DNA of 64,000 nucleotides from Anaerocolumna xylanovorans DSM 12503 (GCF_900143645.1 NZ_FRFD01000010.1:242418-306417), one strand, 5' to 3'. Shown: positions 16,954 through 26,810, counted from the first letter of the stretch. Translations and numbers: made by a program. Notes: generated by a model from the sequence alone, not told the origin.

Positions 16954-19128
16954 ATGAATTCAACAGAAAAAAACTATCTGGGTCATGTCATTGATTGCAG
17001 TGAGGATTTTTCCTCCGTCAGCAATACCTTTTTTAATATATCTGAAATGAACACCTTTGAGGAGAAGAGCATGACCGGCTCTGTCTCCTTTAAAAGATAC
17101 CGGCGTAAGGAACGGCTTTCCTTTAACGGCATTTCCTATCCTTATGAAGAATCCGCTTCCTGGACTTTCCCGCCGGACTATGAAGAGTCTCCCTCTCATA
17201 AAATAAGTCTTTCCTTCTATGACTCCAATATTTTTCGTTTACAGGTAAACCTGGATAATACAGCACCTCAAAAAGAAACTTCTGTCATGCTGGAGAAAGA
17301 GCTTAAGGCATATCCCTGCAAGACTGCACGGGAAAAAAATTCACTGGTTCTGACTACTGATAAATTGAAAATCACTATAACTTCCTGCCCTTTTACCCTG
17401 GAGATTAGAGATTCCTGCGGCAATTTACTGACCAGGTCCATTCATATGGACGATAGCAGATGCCTTCTTAACTATAACCCGCTCCCTTTTTCCTATGTAA
17501 AACGAGCCTCTGATCTTAAGAAGACGGCGGCGGCTTCTTTTTCCATAAGCCCCGGAGAGCACTTTTACGGCTGCGGAGAGAGCTTTACGGGTTTGGATAA
17601 ATTAGGGCAAAAGGTTGTTTTATGGACAAAAGACCCCCATGGCGTACAAACCCAGGAAATGTATAAACCAATACCTTTTTATATGAGCTCAAAGGGCTAC
17701 GGAATTTTCACCCATACAAGCGCTCCGGTTACGTTCGATTTCGGCAGCCGCTACCGGGAGGCACAAACAATATTTATCGGCAATGAAAAGATAGACTTAT
17801 TTTTTATCGCCGGAACTCCCAAAGAAATACTCACCGGTTATACATTCCTGACAGGAAGAGCCAACATGCCTCCCCTCTGGAGCTTTGGCTTATGGATGAG
17901 CAGAATATCTTACCAATCAGAAGAAGAAGTCATGGAAACTGCCGGAAAGCTTCGGGATTACCGCATTCCCTGTGATGTTCTTCATTTAGACACCGGCTGG
18001 TTTGAAAAAGACTGGCGCTGCAACTATCAGTTCTCCCCCACACGCTTTCCAAATCCCCAAAAGCTGATAAACAGCTTAAAGGAAAACGGTTTTCACGTAA
18101 GCCTGTGGCAGCTTCCTTACTTTACTCCCGGCAATGAACTGTACCGGGAAATTGTAGATAACGGCTATGCTGTTCAGGATTTTGACGGTAACCTGCCTGC
18201 CGATGATGCTATTTTGGATTTTTCCAACAAACATGCGGCAGCCTGGTATCAGAATAAGCTAAGGCCCCTGCTGGAGATGGGGGTGGCAGCTATCAAGGCT
18301 GATTTCGGTGAAGCAGCGCCTCTTCACGGAAAATATGCCTCCGGAAAATCCGGAATAACAGAGCATAACCTGTATCCTCTCCGCTATAATAAAGCAGTAT
18401 CCGACATAACAAAGCAAATAAAAGGGGAATCCATCATCTGGGCCAGGAGTGCCTGGGCAGGCAGCCAGCGCTATCCCCTGCATTGGGGTGGTGACGCGGA
18501 AAATACCAATATGGGAATGCTTTCTACTTTAAGGGGAGGACTCTCTCTTGGAATGTGCGGATTCACTTTCTGGAGCCATGATGCCGGAGGGTTTGTAAGG
18601 AAAAGTCCGGAGGAACTCTATAAAAGATGGATGTTTATGTCTGTTTTTTCTTCTCATATGCGCTGTCACGGTGCTCCGCCTAAGGAACCCTGGCATTATT
18701 CAGAAGAATTCCTGGCATTGTTCCGAAAACAGGTCGAGTTCAGATATCGGCTGATACCATATATCTATGAGGAAAGCAGAAAATCCGCGGAAAAAGGCTG
18801 GCCAATGATGCGTTCCATGTTTTTTGAATATCCGGATGACAATACCTGCATCGGACTGGATGACCAGTATATGTTTGGAAGCTCCATTCTGGCAGCTCCC
18901 CTGTTTGAGGACAATATATCCCAAAGAAGTGTTTACCTCCCAAAGGGGCTATGGGTTGACTTGGAAAACAAAGACAATGTCTATGAAGGCGGACATTGGC
19001 ATAGCTTACCTTCCGGAAGCCTTTGCGGAATTGCACTTGTAAAAAAAGGAGCAGGTATCCCAATGTCAGAAGTAATACAGCATACGGGCCAGCTGCAAAG
19101 CGACAGGATTACAATTAATCAGTATTAA
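16954..19128 (+). CDS. Glycoside hydrolase family 31 (alpha-xylosidase/alpha-glucosidase type)
   Basis: 724 residues with no signal peptide, so it acts in the cytoplasm on imported oligosaccharides. The GH31 catalytic barrel holds the nucleophile motif KADFGE (Asp450) and the acid/base motif HWGGDAEN (Asp514). An N-terminal beta-sandwich precedes it (FYGCGESFTGLDK). The KxDFGE form is seen in bacterial alpha-xylosidases such as YicI, but alpha-glucosidase or another alpha-glycosidase activity is also possible. It lies 15 bp after the permease gene and would be co-expressed with the importer. Confidence 0.9.
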   Translation: MNSTEKNYLGHVIDCSEDFSSVSNTFFNISEMNTFEEKSMTGSVSFKRYRRKERLSFNGISYPYEESASWTFPPDYEESPSHKISLSFYDSNIFRLQVNLDNTAPQKETSVMLEKELKAYPCKTAREKNSLVLTTDKLKITITSCPFTLEIRDSCGNLLTRSIHMDDSRCLLNYNPLPFSYVKRASDLKKTAAASFSISPGEHFYGCGESFTGLDKLGQKVVLWTKDPHGVQTQEMYKPIPFYMSSKGYGIFTHTSAPVTFDFGSRYREAQTIFIGNEKIDLFFIAGTPKEILTGYTFLTGRANMPPLWSFGLWMSRISYQSEEEVMETAGKLRDYRIPCDVLHLDTGWFEKDWRCNYQFSPTRFPNPQKLINSLKENGFHVSLWQLPYFTPGNELYREIVDNGYAVQDFDGNLPADDAILDFSNKHAAAWYQNKLRPLLEMGVAAIKADFGEAAPLHGKYASGKSGITEHNLYPLRYNKAVSDITKQIKGESIIWARSAWAGSQRYPLHWGGDAENTNMGMLSTLRGGLSLGMCGFTFWSHDAGGFVRKSPEELYKRWMFMSVFSSHMRCHGAPPKEPWHYSEEFLALFRKQVEFRYRLIPYIYEESRKSAEKGWPMMRSMFFEYPDDNTCIGLDDQYMFGSSILAAPLFEDNISQRSVYLPKGLWVDLENKDNVYEGGHWHSLPSGSLCGIALVKKGAGIPMSEVIQHTGQLQSDRITINQY

Positions 19129-19170
19129 ATCAGAGCTGCCTCTAAGATTATCCGCCGAAAGGAAGTCATT

Positions 19171-21186
19171 ATGAAATTTGAATTAAGAAACCCGGATTAC
19201 ACACTTAGTCCCTATACAGGTATGGGCAGGCAGCATTGGCTGGATGCCTGTGAGTTTCTGCTTAAAGGAATCTTCTCAAATGTTGCTTCAATGGACAGTC
19301 TGCCCCTTAGCCCAAGAACAGAGTATGCCGTAAGCTATCCCAATGAGAAAACCTCTCCCTGGAAGGAATATGCCGCACGGTTTGAGGGCCTTTCCCGCAG
19401 TTTTCTGATTGCCGCCCCACTTCTTTTTAACAGGCCTGAAACAAAAATAGGCGAATATTCTCTAACGGAATATTACAGGAAACATATTCTTTCTGCCGTT
19501 ACAAAAGGGACTGCAAGCTATATGCTCTCTTTAAAGGAAGTTCAGAGTATGTCCGCTCCCGGGGAGCGCGCCTTCCAGCATACCTGTGAATGTGCATCTC
19601 TTGTCATTGGACTGGAGCAATCAAGAAATATACTCTGGGATACCTACTGCCAGCAGGAAAAAGATTGTATTGCCGCGTATCTGATGGAATTCGCAAATGG
19701 ATATACGGAGCCCCATAACTGGCGCCTGTTTAACATGCTGATTCTTGCCTTTCTCCACAAAGAGGGATATCCCATTGATGAATCTATTATGCGTGACCAT
19801 GCACAGGCAATCCTGTCCTACTATGCAGGAGACGGATGGTACCGGGACGGGCACCGCTTTGATTATTATTCTCCCTGGGCATTTCAGGTATATGCACCTC
19901 TTTGGAATGCCTGGTATGGGTACCAAAAAGAGCCTTATATTGCCTCACAAATTGAAAAAAACTCCAATTGCCTTGTAGAGCGTTATGAAGCCTTGTTTGA
20001 TAAAAACGCAAATGTTACCCTCTGGGGAAGAAGCGGTATTTACCGCAATGCCGTATCAGCTCCCTTTGCTGCAAATTTCGCCTTAAATAACCCGAAAGCT
20101 CATCCGGGATTGGCACGAAGGATTAATTCCGGTGCTCTGCTCCAATTCATCACCAGGGAAGACGTCTTTCAAAACGGAATTCCCACACTGGGATTTTACA
20201 AGGAATTTTCTCCTATGGTGCAGGAATACAGCTGCGCCGAGAGTCCTTTCTGGATGGCCAATCCTTTTATCTGCCTCTGTTTTCCTGATAATCATCCCTT
20301 TTGGACTGCCGCTGAAAGCAATGGCAGCTGGGAGGAAATGAAAGAAAATGCAAATAAGACCTTTATCATGGAGGGCCCCGGTATTGTAGCGGATCACCAC
20401 GGTGCTAACGGTTCTGTCGAATTCCGAACGGCAAAAGCCCTGTTTAAACCGGAGGATGAATATATTCCTTACTATATACGCTTATCCTTTCACAGCCATT
20501 TTCCCTGGGAAGCCTTTGATTATAAAGGTGCCGAGGCAATGCAATACAGTCTTTTATACGACGGAGAGGAAAAAGCGCTGGTTCCGAATATTATGCTGTA
20601 CGCAGGGGTCAGAGAAAAAGTACTCTACCGAATGGCTTATTTTGACTTTCAATACAACTTTCAGGGAAAGTCTTCCATCCAATTGGCAGATATACCGCTC
20701 CCGAACGGCATGCTCCGTGCAGATAAAACCAGAATTCCACATAAACCGTACCGGCTCTTTATGGGGGCCTATGGCTTTCCCGCCGATGATACTGTCAGTA
20801 TCCAAAAAAGAAGCCTTAACGGCGCACAGTCAATGGTACTAAAAAGTGATACAAGGCAGCTGGCACTTACCGTCTATTCCGGTTTTGATACGATTGAGCT
20901 AAAGGAACGCACAGGTGTAAATCCAATATCCGCTAAGAGTCTTTTGCTCTATGGAACCAGTAAAAGAGAAAAGTTATATGGCTATGAACCCTATGTTATG
21001 GTATCGGCTGTCTTAAGCAAGGAGGGAGGAGAAGATTTCACAGAATCCGAACTTTTTCCTATCCGCAGTCTTTCTTTTCGTGACAGTGAACAATGCGGCG
21101 GCTGCGGACCGGTTAGAATTGAATTAAGAGATGGTCAAAGTTATGAAATAAACTATGAGGAAATGGAAGGAAATCTCATGATATAA
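19171..21186 (+). CDS. DUF2264 domain-containing protein, probable glycosidase-like
   Basis: 671 residues with no signal peptide. The N-terminal 350 residues look like an (alpha/alpha)-barrel (GMGRQHWLDACEFLLKGIF; DGWYRDGHRFDYYSPWAFQVY; GRSGIYR), typical of DUF2264 (PF10022). A beta-rich C-terminal part follows. Fold and context (last gene of a sugar import/GH31 operon) point to a cytoplasmic carbohydrate-active enzyme, possibly acting on the other sugar of the imported oligosaccharide. Activity is not established by sequence. A GAAAGGAAG site precedes the ATG. A strong terminator follows. Confidence 0.88.
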   Translation: MKFELRNPDYTLSPYTGMGRQHWLDACEFLLKGIFSNVASMDSLPLSPRTEYAVSYPNEKTSPWKEYAARFEGLSRSFLIAAPLLFNRPETKIGEYSLTEYYRKHILSAVTKGTASYMLSLKEVQSMSAPGERAFQHTCECASLVIGLEQSRNILWDTYCQQEKDCIAAYLMEFANGYTEPHNWRLFNMLILAFLHKEGYPIDESIMRDHAQAILSYYAGDGWYRDGHRFDYYSPWAFQVYAPLWNAWYGYQKEPYIASQIEKNSNCLVERYEALFDKNANVTLWGRSGIYRNAVSAPFAANFALNNPKAHPGLARRINSGALLQFITREDVFQNGIPTLGFYKEFSPMVQEYSCAESPFWMANPFICLCFPDNHPFWTAAESNGSWEEMKENANKTFIMEGPGIVADHHGANGSVEFRTAKALFKPEDEYIPYYIRLSFHSHFPWEAFDYKGAEAMQYSLLYDGEEKALVPNIMLYAGVREKVLYRMAYFDFQYNFQGKSSIQLADIPLPNGMLRADKTRIPHKPYRLFMGAYGFPADDTVSIQKRSLNGAQSMVLKSDTRQLALTVYSGFDTIELKERTGVNPISAKSLLLYGTSKREKLYGYEPYVMVSAVLSKEGGEDFTESELFPIRSLSFRDSEQCGGCGPVRIELRDGQSYEINYEEMEGNLMI

Positions 21187-21190
21187 ACTG

Positions 21191-21235
21191 CAAAAGGGCT
21201 GCTGCAAAAGTAATTTAAATGCAGCAGCCCTTTTG
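21191..21235. terminator. Bidirectional terminator
   Basis: A 16-bp stem pairs CAAAAGGGCTGCTGCA (21191-21206) with 21220-21235. A run on one side and T run on the other serve both the DUF2264 operon (plus) and hisC (minus, ending at 21250). Confidence 0.88.
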
Positions 21236-21249
21236 TGGTCTGACTATTA

Positions 21250-22320
21250 TCAGAATGCTTTTTGCTCTTTGATAATATCGGAAACCGCATCAATAAATGC
21301 CTTCATTTCCTCATCCGTTCCTATGGTAATCCTTAGGAAATTATCAATTCCGGGCTTTTTAAAATAGCGCACATAAATATCTTTTTTCCTTAATTCGTTA
21401 AAAATCACCTCTGCCGGTACTTCCCTGTGAGAAGCAAAGAAGAAGTTTGTTTTCGAGTCCAAAATAGTAAAACCGAGACCACGGAGGCTTTCAGCTGCCC
21501 AGGTCCTGGTTTTCATTATCCTGTCAAGAATTTCCTTGTGATACTTTTGGTCTCTTACCGCTTCTGCCCCATAGCATAAGGAAGGCTGGTTCATGGTATA
21601 GGAGTTATATGAATATTTTACATCGTTTAATGCCTTGATAAGAGAAGGAGCCCCAAAGGCATATCCGATACGGATTCCTGCCATGGAGTAAGCCTTTGAA
21701 AAGGTCTGCACGATTAAAAGATTCTCGAATTCCTTCAGTAAGGGCAGAGCTGTTTCTCCGCCAAATTCCACATAGGCTTCGTCTACTATAACAACCGATT
21801 CCCGGTTATGCTCTAAGATATCCCTGACAGCGTCAAGGCCTAAATTCAGAGAAGTAGGTGCATTGGGGTTAGCTATGACAATTCCGCCGTTTTTCCTGTA
21901 GTAATCTTCTTTTCTGATAGTAAAATCCTCATTTAAAGGGATTGTCTCAAAGGGGATATTGTAAAGTGCTGCCCATACCTCATAAAAGGAATAGGTGATA
22001 TCAGGAAACAGGATTGGCTCTGTAGAATTAAAAAAGGTCAGGAAAGCTGTTGCCAACACATCATCAGAACCTACTCCTACGAAAATCTGCTCATTCTTTA
22101 AGCCATAGACCTCACCCAGAGCCTCTGTTAAAACAGTGGAAGAGGGATCGGGATAAAGTCTTAACTGATCCATCTTAAATTCTTCCATTGCCTTTTTCAC
22201 CTCCGGTGAGGGCGGATAGGGATTTTCATTGGTGTTTAACTTAATCATTCCGGGTTTATTGGGCTGCTCCCCAGGAACATAGGGTACAACCTTTCTGAAA
22301 TACTGCTCCCACTGTTTCAT
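21250..22320 (-). CDS. hisC: Histidinol-phosphate aminotransferase
   Basis: A PLP enzyme of 356 residues that transaminates imidazole-acetol phosphate in histidine synthesis. Features include NTNENPYPPSPEV near the N-terminus, IANPNAPTS, DEAYVEF, and the PLP-lysine motif FSKAYSMAGIRIGYA. The length fits HisC. It is 8 bp downstream of another aminotransferase gene rather than in a his operon, so a broader aromatic or other role is possible. Confidence 0.9.
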   Translation of the reverse strand: MKQWEQYFRKVVPYVPGEQPNKPGMIKLNTNENPYPPSPEVKKAMEEFKMDQLRLYPDPSSTVLTEALGEVYGLKNEQIFVGVGSDDVLATAFLTFFNSTEPILFPDITYSFYEVWAALYNIPFETIPLNEDFTIRKEDYYRKNGGIVIANPNAPTSLNLGLDAVRDILEHNRESVVIVDEAYVEFGGETALPLLKEFENLLIVQTFSKAYSMAGIRIGYAFGAPSLIKALNDVKYSYNSYTMNQPSLCYGAEAVRDQKYHKEILDRIMKTRTWAAESLRGLGFTILDSKTNFFFASHREVPAEVIFNELRKKDIYVRYFKKPGIDNFLRITIGTDEEMKAFIDAVSDIIKEQKAF

Positions 22321-22328
22321 ATTGTCTT

Positions 22329-23522
22329 TTACCTTTCTTCTTGATATTCCTGGTAAAGCTTCTTAAAACCGGGCAACGCTCCTTCAATGGTACTTTTGCT
22401 TACACAATACGCAATACGGCAGTAACCTGCACAGCCAAAAGCAACACCTGGTACCAAAAGGATATTATGCTTTTTCGCACGCTCACAAAAGGCCTTGTCA
22501 TCTTCCTCTAAAGTCTTAACAAAGAGGTAAAATGCCCCCTCCGGCTTTGCACAGGAATACCCATATTCTTTGAGGCTGTTGTATAGCAATTCCCTGTTCT
22601 CATTATAAACGGAAATATCCACTTCCGAATCCAGACATCTTGCAACTACTCTTTGTATCAGAGATGGAGCATTTACAAAGCCAAGAATTCTGGTTGCAAC
22701 ACTTGCCGCTGCAAAAATCTCTTCGTAATCCTCTGCTTCCTTTGGAATCACGAGATAACCTATACGCTCTCCCGGAAGGGACAGAGATTTACTATAGGAG
22801 TAGCCTACAATGGTATTTTTGTAATATTTCGTAAGATATGGAACGAATACATCTCCATAAACTAATTCTCTGTATGGTTCATCGGATATCAGATAGATCG
22901 GATTACCAAACTCCTGCTGCTTCTTTTCCAGTACCTTAGAAAGCTCTTTGATTGTTTCTTCGGAATATACTACACCTGTAGGATTATTCGGTGTATTTAC
23001 AATAACTGCCTTGGTATTTCCGGTGAGCTTCTCTTCTAATTCCTTTAGGTTCGGCATAAAAGTTTCTTTGTCCGGGCTGATTACCACAAGCTTTCCATCA
23101 TAGTTATCCGCATAGTTACGGTATTCTCCGAAAAATGGTGCGAAAACAACAACTTCATCGCCGGGATTTAACAGGGTCTTTAAAATTACGTTTAATCCTC
23201 CTGCCGCACCAACGGTCATTATGATGTTATCTTTATGAAATGAGGTGCTATGGATTTTATTTAAATGGACAGCTATGTTCTCTCTGACATCTTCATAGCC
23301 GGAATTATTCATATAACCATGAACAAAGGTCGTTTCCTCATTTGTAACAATGTCAATTACCGCTTCTTTTACTGAAACAGGCGGCTGCACACTGGGATTG
23401 CCAAGGCTGAAATCATATACGTTTTCCTTGCCATAAATCGCTGCCAGGCGCTTTCCTTCTTCAAACATGGCCCTGGTTATGGAACTGTTCTTTACCATTA
23501 CACTCATTTTTTCAGAAATCAT
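22329..23522 (-). CDS. Class I/II PLP-dependent aminotransferase
   Basis: 397 residues of the AspC-like fold type I family. Features include FSLGNPSVQPP, VVNTPNNPTGVVYSEE, SDEPYRELVYG, and the Schiff-base Lys in YSYSKSLSLPGERIGYL. The exact amino-acid specificity cannot be read from sequence; family relatives act on aspartate or aromatic/branched amino acids. It is co-transcribed with hisC (8-bp gap). Upstream lies the terminator of the Liv operon. Confidence 0.9.
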   Translation of the reverse strand: MISEKMSVMVKNSSITRAMFEEGKRLAAIYGKENVYDFSLGNPSVQPPVSVKEAVIDIVTNEETTFVHGYMNNSGYEDVRENIAVHLNKIHSTSFHKDNIIMTVGAAGGLNVILKTLLNPGDEVVVFAPFFGEYRNYADNYDGKLVVISPDKETFMPNLKELEEKLTGNTKAVIVNTPNNPTGVVYSEETIKELSKVLEKKQQEFGNPIYLISDEPYRELVYGDVFVPYLTKYYKNTIVGYSYSKSLSLPGERIGYLVIPKEAEDYEEIFAAASVATRILGFVNAPSLIQRVVARCLDSEVDISVYNENRELLYNSLKEYGYSCAKPEGAFYLFVKTLEEDDKAFCERAKKHNILLVPGVAFGCAGYCRIAYCVSKSTIEGALPGFKKLYQEYQEER

Positions 23523-23640
23523 ACGAAACCTCTTTCCTTTACTGTATCTTTTCTTTTATTTTTAACAGTATAGCATACAGCTGTCTTTTTTTACAAGTCA
23601 TGCCTGCACACTAATTCATTTTTCTAAGAATTCAGATACA

Positions 23641-23672
23641 AAAAGGAAAGACCTGTAAAAACAAGTCTTTTC
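23641..23672 (-). terminator. Rho-independent terminator of Liv operon
   Basis: A 12-bp stem (23645-23656 with 23661-23672; one C/A mismatch and one G-U pair) with a 4-nt loop. On the minus strand it is followed by TTTTTG. It terminates transcription after the cytidylate-kinase-like gene. Confidence 0.7.
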
Positions 23673-23681
23673 TAATTCTTA

Positions 23682-24305
23682 CTATTTTCCCTGACGGATA
23701 TCCAGATAATTTTTCACAATCTGCACGCATTTGTCAAAGCCCAATCGTTTACTGTTGACGCACAAATCATAGTTCCCCGCATTTTCCCAGTCCCTGCCGG
23801 TATAATAACGGTAGTATGCCGCCCTTCTTTTATCCGTTTCAAGTACTTTCTTTTCAAGCTCCTTCCCTGGCAGGCTGTACATACCCTCCAGCCTTTTTAC
23901 GCAATCCTCCAGAGAGGCGTGAACAAAAACTTTTATTACATTATCCATATCCCTTAGAACATAATCCGCACATCTTCCGACGATAACGCAGGATTCTTCT
24001 TCTGCCAGCTTTCTGATAACCTTTGCCTGATAGCTGAACAAATTATCATTAGAAACAAAGTCTTCCCTGTCCGGCGGAATCAGTTCGCCTTTGTATTCTT
24101 TCCTGGCTATCCGGTATAAAAGGCTCTGCTTTAGCTGCTCGTCCGCCCGTCCGAACAGTTCTTCATTTATTCCGCTTTCATCTGAAGCCAGACGTAACAG
24201 CTCCCTGTCATAATAGTGTATTCCAAGCTCTTCGGCTAACATTTTCCCCATAGTCCTGCCGCCGCTGCCATAGCCTCTTGCTATGGTAATCACAAAGTTA
24301 TCCAT
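23682..24305 (-). CDS. Cytidylate kinase-like family protein
   Basis: 207 residues starting MDNFVITIARGYGSGG. The P-loop variant GYGSGGRTMGKMLAEEL and the following IHYYDRELL match the cytidylate-kinase-like family PF13189. CVIVGRCADYVL and a C-terminal Arg-rich lid (DKRRAAYYRYYTGRDW) also fit. The start at 24305 has AAAGGAGGAG 7 bases upstream. It follows livF by 13 bp and so appears to be the last gene of the branched-chain amino-acid operon, an unexpected partner. True CMP kinase activity is unproven; many genomes carry this paralogue besides cmk. Confidence 0.85.
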   Translation of the reverse strand: MDNFVITIARGYGSGGRTMGKMLAEELGIHYYDRELLRLASDESGINEELFGRADEQLKQSLLYRIARKEYKGELIPPDREDFVSNDNLFSYQAKVIRKLAEEESCVIVGRCADYVLRDMDNVIKVFVHASLEDCVKRLEGMYSLPGKELEKKVLETDKRRAAYYRYYTGRDWENAGNYDLCVNSKRLGFDKCVQIVKNYLDIRQGK

Positions 24306-24318
24306 ACCAACTCCTCCT

Positions 24319-25029
24319 TTATTCACCAAGATATGCTTTCTTTACGGAATCATCATTCAGAAGTTCACTTGCCTTTCCTTCCAGAACAATCTTGCCGGTT
24401 TCTAAAACATACGCTCTGGTGGCGATGGATAGTGCTTTTTTTGCATTTTGCTCCACCAAAAGAACTGTCGTACCGCTCTCGCTGATTTCTCTTATGATAT
24501 CGAATATCTCCGATACAAACAGGGGAGACAGCCCCATGGAGGGTTCATCCATCAGTATAATCCTGGGCTGCGACATCAGGGCCCTTCCCATAGCCAGCAT
24601 CTGCTGCTCACCGCCGCTTAGGGTTCCTGCTATCTGGTTCTTCCGCTCTCTTAGCCTTGGAAATCTATTATATATCTTATTCAATGTGCTTTCAATCTCG
24701 CCCTTATCTTTTCTGGTATAAGCTCCCATCTTAAGATTTTCATATACCGTAAGCTCGGAAAATATCCTTCTGCCTTCCGGTACATGTGCCATCCCCATGG
24801 TTACGATTTTGTGGGCAGGAGTTTTTGTCAAATCCTTGCCTTCAAATAATACATGTCCCGACTTGGCCCCTATCAAGCCCGTAATTGTATGAAGAATCGT
24901 GGTTTTTCCGGCACCGTTTGCTCCGATTAAAGCAATAACTTCTCCTTCGTTTACTTCAAAGGATATCCCTTTTAATGCCTGGATTACCCCGTAATATACA
25001 TTCAAATCCTCTATTTTCAACATTGCCAT
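24319..25029 (-). CDS. livF: Branched-chain amino-acid ABC transporter ATPase LivF
   Basis: A cytoplasmic ATPase of 236 residues that powers leucine/isoleucine/valine import. Walker A GANGAGKTT, signature LSGGEQQMLAMGRAL, Walker B ILMDEPSMGLSP and the switch His-equivalent region VEQNA match LivF. The start at 25029 follows AAAGGAGAG. It is encoded 12 bp after livG. Confidence 0.96.
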   Translation of the reverse strand: MAMLKIEDLNVYYGVIQALKGISFEVNEGEVIALIGANGAGKTTILHTITGLIGAKSGHVLFEGKDLTKTPAHKIVTMGMAHVPEGRRIFSELTVYENLKMGAYTRKDKGEIESTLNKIYNRFPRLRERKNQIAGTLSGGEQQMLAMGRALMSQPRIILMDEPSMGLSPLFVSEIFDIIREISESGTTVLLVEQNAKKALSIATRAYVLETGKIVLEGKASELLNDDSVKKAYLGE

Positions 25030-25041
25030 AGTGTCTCTCCT

Positions 25042-25800
25042 TTACTCTCCAAGATATGCGGTAATTACCTCGGGATTATTTAAGACATCCTCCGGTGTGC
25101 CTGCTGCTAATTCCATCCCGAAATTTAACACCAGTATCTTTTCGCAAATTCCCGACACAAGCTTCATATCATGCTCAATTAAGAGAATCGTAATACCGTA
25201 ACGTTTTCTCACAAGCTGGATGGTATCCATAAGCTCTGCTGTTTCATTGGGATTCATACCGGCAGCAGGCTCATCCAGTAAGAGCAATTTCGGATTCGTC
25301 GCAAGACCTCTGGCTATTTCTAACTTACGCTGCTTTCCGTAAGGAAGATTGCCGGCCAGATAATGTGCCTGACCATCCAAATCAAATACTTTCAGAATCT
25401 CAAGAGCCTTTTCATCCATGCTCTTCTCCCTCTTAAAGTAGGAACCCAGATGAAGAAAGCTTTCTGCCAGAGAGTAACCCTGCTGATTATGAAGCGCTGT
25501 CTTGACATTGTCAAGCACCGTCATTTTCTTAAATAAACGAATATTCTGAAAGGTTCTTGCAATTCCTGATTTGCAGATTTCCGAGGGAGACTTCCCCACT
25601 AAATCCACACCGTCAAGCTTTATCGTACCGTCCGTTGGCCTGTATACACCGGTAAGTAAATTGAATACTGTTGTTTTTCCGGCACCGTTGGGCCCTATTA
25701 ATCCATAAAGCTGGCCCTTTTCAATTAATAGATTAACATTGTCTACCGCTCTTAAGCCTCCAAAGGAGATACCTAGATTTTTTACTTCTAATAAATTCAA
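25042..25800 (-). CDS. livG: Branched-chain amino-acid ABC transporter ATPase LivG
   Basis: The second ATPase subunit, 252 residues. It shows Walker A GPNGAGKTT, the LivG-specific ARTFQNIRLF segment, a signature-like NLPYGKQRKLEIARGL in place of LSGGQ (normal for LivG), and Walker B LLLDEPAAGMNP. Translation starts at a TTG (25800), with AAAGGAGAG 8 bases upstream. It lies 16 bp after livM. Confidence 0.96.
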   Translation of the reverse strand: MNLLEVKNLGISFGGLRAVDNVNLLIEKGQLYGLIGPNGAGKTTVFNLLTGVYRPTDGTIKLDGVDLVGKSPSEICKSGIARTFQNIRLFKKMTVLDNVKTALHNQQGYSLAESFLHLGSYFKREKSMDEKALEILKVFDLDGQAHYLAGNLPYGKQRKLEIARGLATNPKLLLLDEPAAGMNPNETAELMDTIQLVRKRYGITILLIEHDMKLVSGICEKILVLNFGMELAAGTPEDVLNNPEVITAYLGE

Positions 25801-25816
25801 AATTCTTCTCTCCTTT

Positions 25817-26803
25817 CTATCTGGCTCTTGCCTTTAATTTTGGCAATTTGGGCAACTTGGGGAACTTTCCTGAATCTTCTAACCTCTGGCGGATTTCAGA
25901 AGAATTAAACAGCATAATCAAAATAAGCGCCAGTGAGTAAAGCAGCATCCGGTAGTTGCTTGCCCCTCTTAAAAATTCGGGTAACAGAGTAAGTATGATA
26001 GCCGATATGACAGATCCCGGGATGCTTCCCATACCGCCAAGTACTACAATAACAAGAATTTCAATGGATTTATTGTAATCGAAGTTGCCGGGCTTTAAGA
26101 TACTTAAGTTATGCCCAAAGAGCACGCCTGCCACTCCTGCAAAGAAGGCTGCAATTACAAAAGCCATGATTTTATAATTACTTACCTTAATACCAATGGA
26201 TTCTGCCGCAATGGAATTATCCCTGATAGAACTGATAACCCTTCCATAACGGGATTTTACAAAGTTAGCAAGCAAAACAATCGTTATGATAACAAAGGCA
26301 TAGGTCCATTTATAGTTGGTATATCTGGGAATTCCGCTTAAGCCTCTTGCTCCGCCCGTAACACTAAGAAAGTTAACAATGGAGCGGACGATTTCACCAA
26401 AAGCAAGAGTAACGATTGCCAGATAATCTCCCTTAAGGCGTAAAACGGGGATTCCGATTACTACGCCGAATAAAGCGGCCACGATACCTCCGATTATTAT
26501 GCCTATCAGAAAGGCAAGGGAGTTTGGGATTCCCGTATGGTTCTCGGCAAAGATGGTAAATAAAGCTCCCGAATAAGCTCCGATAGCCATAAAGCCCGCA
26601 TGTCCCAAAGACAGTTCTCCAAGAAAACCGGTGGTAATATTTAAGGAAACCGCCAGAATAATATTAATTCCGATCGGTACAAGAAGGGATTTAAAATGCC
26701 TGGTGGCAAAGTTCCCTTCCATCACTGTCATTATAATAAGGTAAACAGCAATAACAGCGGCTAATTTTATTAAATTCTTTACTGTAAAAATTCCTTTTCC
26801 CAT
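25817..26803 (-). CDS. livM: Branched-chain amino-acid ABC transporter permease LivM
   Basis: An inner-membrane permease of 328 residues with about nine hydrophobic segments. It carries the LivM signature GFLGELSLGHAGFMAIGAYSG and the conserved GGMGSIPGSVI loop. The C-terminus ends in a short basic tail with KLPKLPKL repeats. It lies 7 bp after livH. Confidence 0.95.
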   Translation of the reverse strand: MGKGIFTVKNLIKLAAVIAVYLIIMTVMEGNFATRHFKSLLVPIGINIILAVSLNITTGFLGELSLGHAGFMAIGAYSGALFTIFAENHTGIPNSLAFLIGIIIGGIVAALFGVVIGIPVLRLKGDYLAIVTLAFGEIVRSIVNFLSVTGGARGLSGIPRYTNYKWTYAFVIITIVLLANFVKSRYGRVISSIRDNSIAAESIGIKVSNYKIMAFVIAAFFAGVAGVLFGHNLSILKPGNFDYNKSIEILVIVVLGGMGSIPGSVISAIILTLLPEFLRGASNYRMLLYSLALILIMLFNSSEIRQRLEDSGKFPKLPKLPKLKARAR

Positions 26804-26810
26804 ACTCCAC

